Source: Porphyrobacter sp. (GTDB lineage: Bacteria; Pseudomonadota; Alphaproteobacteria; Sphingomonadales; Sphingomonadaceae). From it: a stretch of 64,000 bases of DNA. The notes under the pieces are model-generated. The model did no database searches. It had not been told where the DNA came from and saw only the letters and a program-made list of their open reading frames with translations. Both the position numbers and the translations under genes were made by a program. Position 1 is the stretch's first letter; every line of letters begins with the position of its first letter. Where the stretch lies: NCBI GenBank assembly GCA_016125555.1, contig WGLN01000014.1:62001-126000 (forward strand). Direction: 5' to 3'. Positions 15,788 to 25,188 of the stretch are shown here, in pieces.

Positions 15788-17203
15788 ATGAGTGACATGA
15801 CGGGCAAGGACGGCGAGACGCGGATCGAGAGCGATTCGCTCGGCGAGGTGGCGGTTCCGGCCGCGGCGCACTGGGGCGCGCAGACGCAGCGCAGCATCAT
15901 CAACTTCCCGATCGGCGGCGAGAGAATGCCGCCCGCGCTGGTGAGGGCGCTCGGCGTGCAGAAGCTCGCGGCGGCCAAGGCCAACATGAAGCTGGGCGTG
16001 CTCGACGCGAAGCTGGGCGAGGCGATCGTCGCCGCCGCGCGCGAGGTGATCGACGGGACGCTCGCCGACCAGTTCCCGCTGGTGGTGTGGCAGACCGGCT
16101 CGGGCACCCAGTCGAACATGAACGCCAACGAGGTGATTGCGAGCCGCGCCAACGAGATTCTCACCGGCAAGAAGGGCGGCAAGTCCCCCGTCCACCCCAA
16201 CGACCATTGCAACATGGGCCAGTCGTCGAACGACACTTTCCCCACCGCGATGCACATCGCCGCGGCGAGCGAGGCGATCGACCACCTGATCCCGGCGCTG
16301 AAGACGCTCCACGGCGCGCTCGACGCCAAGGCGCAGGAATTCGCCGAGATCGTCAAGATCGGCCGCACCCACCTCCAGGACGCCACGCCGATGACGCTGG
16401 GGCAGGAGTTTTCCGGCTACGCCGCGCAGGTCGGCTACGGCATCCAGCGCGTCGAGGCGGTGCTGCCGCGGGTGCTCGAGCTGGCGCAGGGCGGCACCGC
16501 TGTCGGCACCGGGATCAACGCGAAGGTCGGCTTCGCGGAGGAATTCGCGCGCCAGGTCGCCGATGTCACGGGCCATGCCTTCGTCACCGCCCCCAACAAG
16601 TTCGAGGCGCTCGCCGCGCATGACGCGATGGTCGAGCTGTCGGGCGCATTGAACGTCGTCGCGGTCAGCCTGATGAAGATCGCCAACGATATCCGCCTGC
16701 TCGGCTCCGGCCCCCGCAGCGGCCTCGGCGAATTGTCGCTGCCGGCGAACGAGCCGGGCTCGTCGATCATGCCCGGCAAGGTCAACCCGACCCAGTGCGA
16801 GGCGATGACGATGGTCTGCGCGCAGGTGATGGGCAACAACGTGACCGTCACCGTGGCCGGGTCGCACGGGCATCTCGAACTCAACGTCTTCAAGCCGGTT
16901 ATCATCTACAACGTGCTGCAGTCGATGAAGCTGATCGGCGATGCGTGCCACGCCTTCACCGACAATTGCGTGGTCGGGATCGAGGCCAACCGGGCGCGCA
17001 TCACCCAGCTCCTGAACGAAAGCCTGATGCTGGTCACCGCGCTCAATCCGCACATCGGCTACGACAACGCGGCCAAGATCGCGAAGAAGGCCCATGCCGA
17101 GGGGACGACCCTCAAAGAGGCCGCGCTGGCGCTCGGCCTGTTGACCGAGGAGCAGTTCGCGCAATGGGTGGTGCCGTCCGAGATGATCCGCCCGCGCGAC
17201 TGA
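15788..17203 (+). CDS. fumC: Class II fumarate hydratase
   Basis: FumC interconverts fumarate and L-malate in the TCA cycle without an Fe-S cluster. The 471-residue product is normal length and carries the family signature [15 protein letters not shown] (about residues 323-337), the substrate-binding [13 protein letters not shown] and the [15 protein letters not shown] catalytic region ([13 protein letters not shown]). A longer frame opens upstream, but AGGTGG lies just before ATG 15788 and the homology begins at [15 protein letters not shown], so this start is used. It is divergent from the pcm-like/tolC operon. Confidence 0.96.
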   Translation: MSDMTGKDGETRIESDSLGEVAVPAAAHWGAQTQRSIINFPIGGERMPPALVRALGVQKLAAAKANMKLGVLDAKLGEAIVAAAREVIDGTLADQFPLVVWQTGSGTQSNMNANEVIASRANEILTGKKGGKSPVHPNDHCNMGQSSNDTFPTAMHIAAASEAIDHLIPALKTLHGALDAKAQEFAEIVKIGRTHLQDATPMTLGQEFSGYAAQVGYGIQRVEAVLPRVLELAQGGTAVGTGINAKVGFAEEFARQVADVTGHAFVTAPNKFEALAAHDAMVELSGALNVVAVSLMKIANDIRLLGSGPRSGLGELSLPANEPGSSIMPGKVNPTQCEAMTMVCAQVMGNNVTVTVAGSHGHLELNVFKPVIIYNVLQSMKLIGDACHAFTDNCVVGIEANRARITQLLNESLMLVTALNPHIGYDNAAKIAKKAHAEGTTLKEAALALGLLTEEQFAQWVVPSEMIRPRD

Positions 17204-17300
17204 GGAGCGGGCCGATTCGACCAAGACCAGACCCTGCCCGACGACAAGCGCGGCGCCCCGTAGCTTTCGCGCTGCGGGACCGGTATCGCTGGGCGGCATA

Positions 17301-18572
17301 ATGGCGAGCATCCTTTCCCGCGACCCGGCCCCGCAAGGCACCGGCGCCACCGTGCCGCTGCGCATCGTGCTGGTGTCGATGGTGGTGCTGTGGGCCACCT
17401 ATTTCGGGCTCACCACGGTCCGCAGTCTGGTCATGGACCTCGGCCCGCAGTTCGAGCTCGGCTGGCGGCGCCTCGCGGTGACCGGCGCCGGGGTGCTGCT
17501 CACCGTGGTGCTGTGGCTGCTGCTGCGCCTGTTCGACAACCGCCCCTTGTGGATCAAGATTTCCGCGGCGCTGGCGCTGGCGATGCCCGTCGCGCTGGCG
17601 ATCGGGCAGATCAACTATCTCGTGTTCATCGAGATGGAGGACGCGCAGTATCAGGCCTATGCGCAGAAATACAACATCAACCTGCGGCGCGACGAGAGCG
17701 GCAACCTGCTGGTCGACGTGCCGATCCGCCGGGCGCCGCCGGCGGGCGCGGGCGCCGAAACGCTGGACGACGACGGCGAGACGGTCGATTCGCAGCCGGT
17801 GATCATCGAGCCGGCCGAAACCCGCGCCGATTTCTGGCGCAAGCTGCTCGACATCGCGCTCGGGCGCTATTTCCTGCTGCTGGCGTGGTCGACGACCTAT
17901 TTCGCGCTGCTCGCGGGGGTCCAGGCGCGCGCCGCGCAGCGCCGCGAGGAGCAGTTCCGCTCCGCCGCCAAGGCTGCCGAGCTGCGCTCCCTCCGCTACC
18001 AGGTCAATCCGCATTTCCTGTTCAACACGCTCAACTCGCTCTCCGCGCTGGTGATGACCGGCAAGGGCGAGCGGGCCGAGAAGATGATCCAGACGATCAG
18101 CCGCTTCTACCGCCACAGCCTCGCCAACGAGCCGACCGCGGATGTCTCGCTCAAGGACGAGTTCGACCTCCAGCGGCTCTATCTCGATATCGAGGCGGTG
18201 CGCTTTCCCAAGCGGCTGGTGTGCGTCTTCGACCTGCCGCACGACCTCGAGGACGCGCGCGTGCCGGGCATGATCCTCCAGCCGCTGGTCGAGAACTCGG
18301 TCAAATACGCGATTTCCGCGGTCGCCCGCCCGGTCACCATCACGCTCGCCGCGCGCGAGGAGTTCGACCGGCTGGTGATCACCGTCGGCGACGACGGGCC
18401 GGGCGTGCCCAACGGTGCGGTGCACGGCTTCGGCATCGGCCTTGCCAATGTCCGCGACCGGCTGGAGGCGCGCTTCGGCCCCGACATCGGCTTCAACTCC
18501 GCCCCCGTGCCGGGCGGCTACCGCACCGAGATCCGCATCCCCCTCACCCGATCGGTGAACCGCCATGACTGA
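17301..18572 (+). CDS. LytS-type membrane sensor histidine kinase
   Basis: The 423-residue product has an N-terminal membrane region of four helices (about 18-45, 60-80, 88-112 and, after a charged loop, 190-212), then a His_kinase (PF06580) domain with LRYQVNPHFLFNTLNSL; the phosphorylated His is about residue 238. A C-terminal HATPase follows, with LVENSVKYAI (N box) and GDDGPGVPNG / GFGIGLANVRDRL (G boxes). The 75-residue loop at about 113-190 is the likely ligand-sensing, periplasmic or cytoplasmic loop. The gene overlaps the LytTR response regulator by 8 bp, forming an obvious cognate pair. The signal sensed is unknown. Confidence 0.92.
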   Translation: MASILSRDPAPQGTGATVPLRIVLVSMVVLWATYFGLTTVRSLVMDLGPQFELGWRRLAVTGAGVLLTVVLWLLLRLFDNRPLWIKISAALALAMPVALAIGQINYLVFIEMEDAQYQAYAQKYNINLRRDESGNLLVDVPIRRAPPAGAGAETLDDDGETVDSQPVIIEPAETRADFWRKLLDIALGRYFLLLAWSTTYFALLAGVQARAAQRREEQFRSAAKAAELRSLRYQVNPHFLFNTLNSLSALVMTGKGERAEKMIQTISRFYRHSLANEPTADVSLKDEFDLQRLYLDIEAVRFPKRLVCVFDLPHDLEDARVPGMILQPLVENSVKYAISAVARPVTITLAAREEFDRLVITVGDDGPGVPNGAVHGFGIGLANVRDRLEARFGPDIGFNSAPVPGGYRTEIRIPLTRSVNRHD

Positions 18573-19320
18573 GACCCAGACCGAACAGACCGCCCTTCGC
18601 ACCCTGATCGTCGACGACGAGCCGCTCGCCGTCGAGCGTGTCCAGGTGATCTGCGCCGAGATCCCGAGCGTCCGGGTGATCGGCACCGCCAGCGACGGCG
18701 CCGCCGCGCTGCGCCTCGCCGAGAAGCTCGAGCCCGATCTCGTGCTGCTCGACATGACCATGCCCGAACTCGACGGGCTGGGCGTGGCGCGCAAGCTCGC
18801 GGGCCAGGAGCAGGCCCCGGCGGTGATCTTCGTCACCGCGCATGATCATTTCGCCGTCGAGGCCTTCGATTGCGAGGCGGTCGACTACGTGCTCAAGCCG
18901 GTCGCCGCCGACCGGCTCGAGCGCGCGATCGAGCGCGCGCTCGCCCGGCGCGGGCAGCGCCGTCAGAAATCGAGCCGCTATCTCGACGAATTGTGGGTGC
19001 CGCACCGCTCCGAACTGCTGCGCATCGCGGTCAGCGAGGTGCACCAGATCGACGCCGAGCGCGATTACGTGCGGCTCCATGTCGGCGAAGGGGAGGCGGC
19101 GCGCTCCTACCTGCTGCTCCAGACCATCGCCGGGCTCGAGGCGCGGCTCGACCCGGACCAATTCATCCGCATCCACCGCTCGACCATCCTCAGGCGCGAC
19201 AATATCCGCGGCCTGCGTCACGACGGGTTGGGCGTGTGGTCGGTGGAGCTGCAGAACGGCGAGGCGCTGCGCATCGGCCGAACCTATCTCGCGCGGGTCA
19301 AGTCCATGGCGGGACGATAG
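18565..19320 (+). CDS. LytTR-family response regulator
   Basis: The 251-residue product has an N-terminal receiver domain (about 12-130) with LIVDDEPLA, phosphoacceptor Asp63 in LVLLDMTMPELDG, the conserved FVTAHD switch Thr, and Lys in YVLKPV. The C-terminal LytTR DNA-binding domain (about 145-250) has RSELLRIAVSEVHQIDAERDYVRLH and FIRIHRSTILRRDNI. It is the target of the kinase overlapping it upstream. LytTR regulators typically bind imperfect direct repeats; none was identified in the immediate flanks. Confidence 0.93.
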   Translation: MTETQTEQTALRTLIVDDEPLAVERVQVICAEIPSVRVIGTASDGAAALRLAEKLEPDLVLLDMTMPELDGLGVARKLAGQEQAPAVIFVTAHDHFAVEAFDCEAVDYVLKPVAADRLERAIERALARRGQRRQKSSRYLDELWVPHRSELLRIAVSEVHQIDAERDYVRLHVGEGEAARSYLLLQTIAGLEARLDPDQFIRIHRSTILRRDNIRGLRHDGLGVWSVELQNGEALRIGRTYLARVKSMAGR

Positions 19321-19389
19321 GGGCGGAAAGATAGGGCTGTGTTCGCCGGCGACCATCCGGCGGCTGCATCGCACCATGGCGCGATCACG

Positions 19390-19431
19390 AAAAAACGGCC
19401 CGGACCCCAGGGACTAGAAAGGGTCCGGGCC
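19390..19431 (-). terminator. Rho-independent terminator of the UrcA-family gene
   Basis: Perfect 11-bp inverted repeat GGCCCGGACCC (19397-19407) / GGGTCCGGGCC (19421-19431) with a 13-nt loop. Read on the minus strand it is followed by GTTTTTT (complement of 19390-19396). It therefore ends minus-strand transcription from 19476 and also separates it from the convergent two-component genes. Confidence 0.88.
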
Positions 19432-19475
19432 ATCTCGCTGCACTGCGGGGACAGGCAGCGTCCGGCTCGCGCGGT

Positions 19476-19781
19476 TCAGCCGCCGCGCTGCTGGTTTTCC
19501 ATCAGGAGCGCCACCTGTTCGTGGGCATTTGCCCGCGCCTGGGCGAGACAGGCGGCCTTCTGATCGCTCATCACGCGCGAGCCGGTCTCGATGTCCGTCA
19601 CGCGGCACACGGTGCGGACGGCCTTCTCGATCCGCTGATCGAGGGTCTTCTGGCCCTCCGCGGTGGCAAGGTCGAGATCGGAGTGGCGCACCGTGATCGT
19701 CAGGGGCGCGAACTTGGCGAAAGCGGGGGCGGCGGTGCAGGCGAGGCCGATAGCGGCCGCCGCGATTGCGAGAGTCTTCAT
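19476..19781 (-). CDS. UrcA family secreted protein
   Basis: The 101-residue product has a signal peptide (MKTLAIAAAAIGLACTAAPAFA, cleavage about residue 22) and the UrcA pattern: TITVRHSDLDLATAEGQKTLDQRIEKAV, then a pair of cysteines (VCRV and AACLAQARA) expected to form a disulfide. UrcA-family proteins are periplasmic, widespread in sphingomonads and of unknown function. The gene is monocistronic, with its own terminator and a 230-bp upstream region shared with a divergent operon. No strong promoter was seen in that region. Confidence 0.85.
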   Translation of the reverse strand: MKTLAIAAAAIGLACTAAPAFAKFAPLTITVRHSDLDLATAEGQKTLDQRIEKAVRTVCRVTDIETGSRVMSDQKAACLAQARANAHEQVALLMENQQRGG

Positions 19782-20011
19782 GGTTCATCCTCCATCGGCA
19801 GGCGGCCTGTGATCGGGCGGGGGTGCCGATCCGGGGATTGCCAGCCCGTCTGCCGAAACAAGGAATAGGCGGATTCGCGGCGGGGTTCGCCCGGATGTCG
19901 ATCAACCCCGGAGAGACGTTCGACCGGCGCCGCGGCGAAAGGACGGACGGTGCGCGGATGCCGACAAATGGCGGTTTTCATCCGACCGGCGCAGCGCCAT
20001 AGTGGCGGGCG

Positions 20012-20284
20012 ATGGGACTGGCGACACTCGCGATCTTCGTGCTCGGCGTGATCAACTTCGCGCTCGATCGCGCCGTGTTCGAGAGCGGCCATCCGCTCCT
20101 CGCCCGGCTGCCCTACGCCAGCCGCGCGATCGGCCACAGGGTCGCGCTGCTCACGGAATTCGCCGCGCTGGTCTTCGCGCTGCTGCTGACGGTGCGCGGC
20201 TGGCCGCACTTCGTCTGGGCTTATGCAGGTTATACCGCCTTCAGCGCGGCGGCGGCATGGCTGATCCTGAGCGGGCGGGTATGA
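20012..20284 (+). CDS. Small membrane protein, function unknown
   Basis: The 90-residue product is hydrophobic with about three transmembrane segments (4-20, 43-62, 68-87). No family was recognised. Its stop overlaps the start of the lipid-kinase-like gene by 4 bp (ATGA), so it is the first gene of a three-gene operon and may assist that enzyme at the membrane, which is inference from position only. Confidence 0.6.
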   Translation: MGLATLAIFVLGVINFALDRAVFESGHPLLARLPYASRAIGHRVALLTEFAALVFALLLTVRGWPHFVWAYAGYTAFSAAAAWLILSGRV

Positions 20285-21177
20285 GACATCCCGGACAGGA
20301 GGCACAGGCGGCGCGCATGGACAGGCATCGGGACCAGGCCTGCTGGCTGGTGGTGAACCCCGCGAGCGGCAGCAATGAGGCGACCTCGGCGGACACGCTG
20401 ACCGCGGCGCTCGCCGAGCGCGGCTGGCCTGCACGGCGCACCATCGTCTTTCCCGAAGTGCCGCTGCCCACGCCGTCCGAGCTCGATGCGAAGGGGGTCG
20501 GCATGGTGGTGGCCTATGCCGGCGACGGCACGGTCAATGCCCTCGTCACCGGGCTGTCCGGCTGGGGCGGGATGGTGCTGGTGCTGCCGGGCGGAACGAT
20601 GAACCTGCTGGCGCGGCGGCTCCACCGCGAGCTCGAGGTCGATGCCATCCTCGATATCGTCGCGGGCGGAGGGGCGCGGCGGCTGCGCCCCGGGTGTCTG
20701 CGCTGCGAGGCCGGACTGGCGCTCGCCGGGCTGCTGGTCGGCCCCGGCACGCGATGGAGCCGGGTGCGCGAGGCGATGCGCGATCTCGCGCTGGCCGAAA
20801 TGGCGGCCGAGGCGATCGAGGCGATCCGGCACTCGGCCACCGGTCCCTATGTGCTCGCCCCGGAAAGCCGGATCGGGCGTGAGGGCGGCTATCCGCTGAT
20901 CGAACTCACCCCGGGTGAGCACGGCATCCAGATCGACGGCTATTATGCCGAGGACCCGGCCGACTACGCCGGGCAGGCCTGGGCGGTCCTGCGGCGGCGC
21001 TTCCGCGAAGGCCCGCACGATCGGCTGGGTCTTGCGGGTTCGGTCCTGCTGGCGAGCGTCGACGGCAGCCCGCTCGCCTGCCTGATCGACGGGGAGCCGG
21101 CCTCCTGCCCGTCCCCTTCCCGCTTCACCGTCGAACCCTGCGGGGTCGACCTCCTGGCGAGCGCGCATGACGTCTGA
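20281..21177 (+). CDS. Diacylglycerol/sphingosine kinase-like (DAGK catalytic domain) protein
   Basis: The 298-residue product carries the DAGK_cat pattern: LVVNPASGS (about residues 23-31), the nucleotide-binding loop YAGDGTVNALVTG (about 79-91; the family usually has GGDGT) and LPGGTMNLLARRLH. Bacterial members phosphorylate lipid alcohols such as diacylglycerol or undecaprenol, or make sphingolipid-like products. Sphingomonads have glycosphingolipids, so a sphingoid substrate is possible but unproven. The start overlaps the membrane-protein gene and the end overlaps the metallophosphoesterase by 11 bp, making kinase and phosphatase-like genes co-expressed. Confidence 0.78.
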   Translation: MRHPGQEAQAARMDRHRDQACWLVVNPASGSNEATSADTLTAALAERGWPARRTIVFPEVPLPTPSELDAKGVGMVVAYAGDGTVNALVTGLSGWGGMVLVLPGGTMNLLARRLHRELEVDAILDIVAGGGARRLRPGCLRCEAGLALAGLLVGPGTRWSRVREAMRDLALAEMAAEAIEAIRHSATGPYVLAPESRIGREGGYPLIELTPGEHGIQIDGYYAEDPADYAGQAWAVLRRRFREGPHDRLGLAGSVLLASVDGSPLACLIDGEPASCPSPSRFTVEPCGVDLLASAHDV

Positions 21178-22027
21178 ACCCCTGTGCCTGTTCCACCTCT
21201 CGGACATCCACTTCGGGCTCGAGGACCGCGATGCGCTCGAATGGGTGCGCGGCGAGATCCTCGCACGGCGGCCGCAGGCGGTGGTAATCACCGGCGACCA
21301 CACGATGCGCGCCCGCCACCACGAATGGGCCGCCGCGACCCGCTGGATCACCGCGCTCGAGGTGCCGGTGACGATCAGCATCGGCAATCACGACATGCCC
21401 TATTTCAACCTGATCGAGCGGTTCTTCGCGCCCTACAAGCGCTTCGAGGGGGTCAAGGCGCTGGTCGAGCGCGAGATCGACCTGCCAGGCCTCGCGATCG
21501 TGCCATTGAAGACGGTGCGGCGCTGGCAGCCGCGGCTCAACTGGTCGAAGGGCTGGGTGACGCAGGCCGCGCTGGGGCGGTGCCTTGCCGCGCTCGACGC
21601 GCTGCCCGCCGGCACCCGTGCGCTGGTGGCGGTGCATCACCCGCTGCGCGAGGTCGGCACCCACGGCACCGCCCTCACCCACGGGGGCGAACGGGCGCTG
21701 CGCGAACTGGCACGGCGCGGCGTGCTCGGCGTGCTTTCGGGCCATGTCCACGATCCCTTCGACATCGCCGAGCCGACCGCCGAGGGACCGGTGCGGATGA
21801 TCGGCGCGGGCACGCTGTCGCAGCGCATCCGTTCGACCCCGCCGAGCTTCAACGAACTCGCCTGGGACGGCACGCATCTCGAAGTCACCACCCGCAATCT
21901 CGAGCATCTCCCGACGCCGGAGATGCAGATCGCCGACGTGCCGCCCGATGCCCTGCCGCCGCGCGCGCCGGGCGAGCCGGTCGCGCCCGCAGGTCGGGTG
22001 CCACCTGTCGATCCCCCGGTCTACTGA
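21167..22027 (+). CDS. Calcineurin-like metallophosphoesterase
   Basis: The 286-residue product has the complete five-block metallophosphoesterase set: SDIHFG (Asp11, His13), GDHT (Asp near 45), GNHDMP, VHHPLRE, and SGHVHDP. The metal ligands are all there; His in place of the usual Leu in GD(L)T is a minor variation. Such enzymes hydrolyse phosphomonoesters or diesters (cyclic nucleotides, UDP-diacylglucosamine, phospholipid head groups). It overlaps the lipid kinase-like gene by 11 bp, hinting at a phosphorylated lipid substrate, but this is inference. No signal peptide, so cytosolic. Confidence 0.88.
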   Translation: MTSEPLCLFHLSDIHFGLEDRDALEWVRGEILARRPQAVVITGDHTMRARHHEWAAATRWITALEVPVTISIGNHDMPYFNLIERFFAPYKRFEGVKALVEREIDLPGLAIVPLKTVRRWQPRLNWSKGWVTQAALGRCLAALDALPAGTRALVAVHHPLREVGTHGTALTHGGERALRELARRGVLGVLSGHVHDPFDIAEPTAEGPVRMIGAGTLSQRIRSTPPSFNELAWDGTHLEVTTRNLEHLPTPEMQIADVPPDALPPRAPGEPVAPAGRVPPVDPPVY

Positions 22028-22192
22028 CCGCCCGGCCGTAACCTGAGCCGCCCTCGCCTTAACCTTTTCCCGAGGGTCGGCGTTAACACTTTTCTAGTGA
22101 TAATGCGCGCGAGCAGGCCGGTCGCCCCCGCGCCGCGCCTGCCACGGTCCGAACCCTTCATCGCCGGTCGCCTTTGTGTCGGAGGTACGAGC

Positions 22193-22390
22193 ATGGACAT
22201 GTTGAAGGCGCTGTTCCTGGGCGCGCTTCTTTCGGTGACGATCGGCATGGTGGTCGGCTCGCAGGGCACCAGCGCCGGTCCGCTGGCGATCCAGCTGGTC
22301 TCGATCGCCGACGCCAAGCTTTACTGGTCGTGGCCCATCTTCCTGTCGGGCAGCGGGATAGCCTGGGGCCTGATGCTGCTGCAGCGCTGA
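22193..22390 (+). CDS. Small conserved membrane protein, function unknown
   Basis: The 65-residue product has two hydrophobic segments (about 4-22 and 44-62) and a short polar loop. GGAGG at 22181-22185 sits 7 bp before ATG 22193, an excellent ribosome-binding site that sets the start. Upstream (22058-22097) are TTAACC and TTAACA motifs and a GATAAT-like -10 box, so the gene is probably transcribed on its own. No family recognised. Confidence 0.65.
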   Translation: MDMLKALFLGALLSVTIGMVVGSQGTSAGPLAIQLVSIADAKLYWSWPIFLSGSGIAWGLMLLQR

Positions 22391-22415
22391 GGTCTGCGCA
22401 GGTGCTGCGGGCACG

Positions 22416-22446
22416 AAAAAGGGCGGCTCCCTTGCGGGGCCGCCCT
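22416..22446 (-). terminator. Rho-independent terminator of the rplM-rpsI operon
   Basis: Read on the minus strand: GGGCGGC arm, short interrupted stem and GCAA-type loop, GCCGCCC arm, then five T residues (complement of 22416-22420). It lies 23 bp beyond the rpsI stop. Confidence 0.82.
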
Positions 22447-22468
22447 CTTGCGTGTGCCGGAAGGCGCC

Positions 22469-22984
22469 TTAGCGCTTCGAGAACTGGAAGCTGCGGCGGG
22501 CCTTGGCCTTGCCGTACTTCTTGCGCTCGACCACGCGGCTGTCGCGGGTCAGGAAGCCGGCCGCCTTGACGGTGGAGCGCAGCTCCGGCTCGTACTTGGT
22601 CAGCGCCTGGGCGATGCCGTGCTTGACCGCGCCGGCCTGGCCCGAAAGCCCGCCGCCGCGCACCGTGGCGACGACATCGTACTGGCCCGAACGATCGGTG
22701 ATGCCGAAGGGCTGGTTGATGATCAGCCGCAGGGTCGGACGCGCGAAATAGGTTTCCTGGTCCTTGCCGTTGATGGTGATCTTGCCGGTGCCGGGCTTGA
22801 CCCACACGCGGGCGACCGCGTCCTTGCGGCGACCGGTGGCATAGGCGCGGCCCTGCTTGTCGAGCTCCTGCTGGCGCAGCGGCGCGGCGGTGCGGGCGAT
22901 TTCGGCAGCGTCACCCTGAGGGGCGTCGCCGGCGATGTCCTTGAGATCGGCGAGATCGGACACGGTGGTGTTCTCGTCAGCCAT
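22469..22984 (-). CDS. rpsI: 30S ribosomal protein S9
   Basis: S9 lies in the 30S head, with its C-terminal Arg/Lys tail reaching the P-site tRNA. The 171-residue product has the core from about residue 46 ([15 protein letters not shown]), the [14 protein letters not shown] helix and the conserved end [15 protein letters not shown] tail. It is about 40 residues longer than the E. coli protein because of an acidic N-terminal extension (residues 1-44), a feature seen in other alphaproteobacteria. It is coupled to rplM by a TAATG overlap (22982-22986). Confidence 0.96.
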   Translation of the reverse strand: MADENTTVSDLADLKDIAGDAPQGDAAEIARTAAPLRQQELDKQGRAYATGRRKDAVARVWVKPGTGKITINGKDQETYFARPTLRLIINQPFGITDRSGQYDVVATVRGGGLSGQAGAVKHGIAQALTKYEPELRSTVKAAGFLTRDSRVVERKKYGKAKARRSFQFSKR

Positions 22985-23463
22985 TATGCGGTGACCTTGT
23001 TCTTGCGATTCATGGAGGCGACGTCGAGCACGGCGGGCTTCTGCCCGTCATGCGGATGCTCGGTGCCGGCGTAGAGGTGCAGCGCCTTCATCTGCTGGCG
23101 GCCCAGCGGCCCGCGCGGAATCATGCGTTCCACCGCCTTTTCGAGCACGCGCTCGGGGAAACGGCCGCCGAGCACCTTGGCCGGGGTGGTTTCCTTGATG
23201 CCGCCCGGGTGGCCGGTGTGCTTGTAATAGACCTTGTCGCCCATCTTCTTGCCGGTGAATTGCACCTTGTCGACATTGATGACGATCACGTGATCGCCGC
23301 AGTCGACATGCGGGGTGTAGCTCGGCTTGTGCTTGCCGCGCAGGATGTTGGCGACGATCGCCGCGAGCCGGCCCACGACGAGACCGTCGGCATCGATGAT
23401 GTGCCAGTTCTTCTCGACCTCGGCCGGCTTGATCGACCGGGTCTGCTTGCTGAGCGCCTTCAT
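22984..23463 (-). CDS. rplM: 50S ribosomal protein L13
   Basis: L13 is an early-assembly protein of the 50S subunit. The 159-residue product carries [29 protein letters not shown] (about 29-57), [10 protein letters not shown] and [15 protein letters not shown] motifs of the family. It is the first gene of the conserved rplM-rpsI operon, transcribed from a leader of about 95 nt. Stop and the rpsI start share a base (TAATG). Confidence 0.97.
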   Translation of the reverse strand: MKALSKQTRSIKPAEVEKNWHIIDADGLVVGRLAAIVANILRGKHKPSYTPHVDCGDHVIVINVDKVQFTGKKMGDKVYYKHTGHPGGIKETTPAKVLGGRFPERVLEKAVERMIPRGPLGRQQMKALHLYAGTEHPHDGQKPAVLDVASMNRKNKVTA

Positions 23464-23555
23464 GGCTGTGGTGTCCTTGGTTCGAAACGGATGTCCGGCG
23501 GGTCGCGCCGGAGAATCGCCCCGCAGACCGGTGGCCGGCGGGACAAGTGGCGGCG

Positions 23556-23584
23556 CAAATGTCGTTTCGCAGGCGCGAAGTCAA
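23556..23584 (-). promoter_or_regulatory. Candidate promoter of the rplM-rpsI operon
   Basis: On the minus strand, TTGACT (complement of 23579-23584) and CATTTG (complement of 23556-23561) are separated by 17 bp, about 90 bp before rplM. The -35 box is good and the -10 box poor. Confidence 0.35.
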
Positions 23585-23655
23585 GCAAAACCGCGGGTCT
23601 CGGCAGAGGTAAAATAATACCGCATGGTCGTGCGGGGCACCTCTCCGGGGCAGCG

Positions 23656-24012
23656 TCAGTCTTCCGGCTGTGCCCCGGCGGCTGGTCCGCCGCAAGTCTG
23701 CGCGAGCCATGCGGCGGTCGCCGGATGGGCCGCGCAGGGCCAGCCGAGGATCGCGGGCGTCTCATAGGGATGCAACTGCCCGAGCCGCTCCATCGTTGCG
23801 GAAAGTTGCGCAGGCGCGGTCTTGAACAGCACGCCCGTCTCGGCGGCGCTCTCCGTGACACCGTTCCACAGGAACAGCGATTCGATCGGCCCGAGGAGGT
23901 TGGCGCAGGCGACGAGGCGCTCTTCCACTAGCTGCCCGGCGACGGCGCGCGCCGTATCGGCGTCGGGGAAGGGGCACCACACCAGCGCCGCGCCCTCGCC
24001 CGAACCGCTCAT
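23656..24012 (-). CDS. cutA: CutA-type divalent-cation tolerance protein
   Basis: The 118-residue product is a CutA1 trimer-type protein: VWCPFPDADTARAVAGQLVEERLVACANLLGPIESLFLW matches the conserved beta-alpha-beta core (Cys in VACAN), followed by ETGVLFKTAPAQLSATMERLGQLHPYETPAI, the HPYETP motif typical of the family. CutA is linked to copper tolerance in E. coli, but its biochemical role is unresolved. The start overlaps the ctaA stop by 4 bp (ATGA). Confidence 0.92.
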   Translation of the reverse strand: MSGSGEGAALVWCPFPDADTARAVAGQLVEERLVACANLLGPIESLFLWNGVTESAAETGVLFKTAPAQLSATMERLGQLHPYETPAILGWPCAAHPATAAWLAQTCGGPAAGAQPED

Positions 24013-25091
24013 CGCGCCCTTTCGCCGCGGCGCGCCAGCCCGTCGCTGTGCATCGCCCCGGCGGTTGCCGCGACGGTCAGCGCGCCGACCAGCTGGTGCG
24101 CCACCGCGACCCACAGCGACACCCCGCTCATCACCGTCGAGATGCCGAGCAGCACCATCGTGCCGAAGGCGGTGTGCACCGCGATGCTGGCGCGGCGATC
24201 GGCCTTGCGCACCCGCCGAGCCAGCCACACCAGCGCCGCGACCGCGACCCAGGCCCACCAGCGGTGCATGAAGTGGATCAGGAAGGGATCGTTGGTGAGC
24301 GTCCAGACCACGCCCTTCGACCAATCGATTTCGGGCACCAGCCGGCCGTTCATCAGCGGCCAGTCGCTCGCCGCGAGCCCTGCGTCGAGTCCCGCGACCC
24401 ATGCGCCGAGCAGCAGTTGCACGAGCAGCACGCCGGCCACCACCGCGCTGCCCGCGGTGAGCGGCGCGGGCCGCGCGGCGGGATCTTGCGCGAGGCGCAT
24501 CAGGTCGCGCGCGGTCCACACGAGCCCGCCGAGCAGGAACAGCGCGGTCAGCAGGTGCGCCGCGAGGCGGAAGTGGCTGACGCTGATCAGCGGGGAATCG
24601 CCCACGCCCGAGGACACCATGTACCAGCCCAGCGCCCCCTGCCCGCAGATCAGCGCGAACATCGCCGCCAGCCGCCACCCGTAGCCCGCCGGAATCGCGC
24701 GCCGGGCCGCGAACCACAGCAGCGGCAGGAGATAGACCATCCCGATTAGCCGCCCGAGGATGCGGTGGAACCATTCCCAGAAGAAGATGAACTTGAACGC
24801 GGCGAGGTCCATGCCCGCCGGGCCGCTCTCGACCCGGAACTGGCTGGTGGTCTGGTACTTGGCGAACTCGGCATGCCACGCCGCGTCGGACAGCGGCGGG
24901 AGGATTCCCGAGACGACGTTCCACTCGGTGATCGACAGGCCGCTCTCGGTCAGGCGGGTGATCCCGCCAACCACGACGATGCCGATCACCAGCACCGCGA
25001 CGACGAGGAGCCAGCGCGACAGGGCCCGGGGCCGCGCCGTACCCCGCGGGGCGGCGGCGAAGAGGCGCGAGACGGAGGCGGATGTGGCCAT
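24009..25091 (-). CDS. ctaA: Heme A synthase
   Basis: CtaA/COX15 oxidises the C8 methyl of heme O to a formyl group, giving heme A for cytochrome aa3-type oxidases. The 360-residue product has eight predicted membrane helices and the conserved elements GGITRLTESGLSI (about 43-55), FFWEWFHRILGR (heme-ligand His and the Glu-His pair, about 103-114), SHFRLAAHLL, and the second HF/HRWWAW region near residue 275. It is the long (type 2) COX15-like form usual in alphaproteobacteria. cutA is coupled downstream; MerC-domain gene is divergent upstream. Confidence 0.94.
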   Translation of the reverse strand: MATSASVSRLFAAAPRGTARPRALSRWLLVVAVLVIGIVVVGGITRLTESGLSITEWNVVSGILPPLSDAAWHAEFAKYQTTSQFRVESGPAGMDLAAFKFIFFWEWFHRILGRLIGMVYLLPLLWFAARRAIPAGYGWRLAAMFALICGQGALGWYMVSSGVGDSPLISVSHFRLAAHLLTALFLLGGLVWTARDLMRLAQDPAARPAPLTAGSAVVAGVLLVQLLLGAWVAGLDAGLAASDWPLMNGRLVPEIDWSKGVVWTLTNDPFLIHFMHRWWAWVAVAALVWLARRVRKADRRASIAVHTAFGTMVLLGISTVMSGVSLWVAVAHQLVGALTVAATAGAMHSDGLARRGERAR

Positions 25092-25188
25092 GACGGCGCT
25101 CCCATGTGCGCAGGCTGCCCATTGTGCAAGTCCGTTCGGCGCAAGGAGGCGTGCGGCGGGCGCAATTCCCCCGCGCGGGGCTTGCGGA

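Noticed and set aside
22058..22097. TTAACC and TTAACA motifs before the 22193 gene as a CtrA site
   Set aside because: Spacing is wrong and the best paired half (CTAG) has two mismatches.
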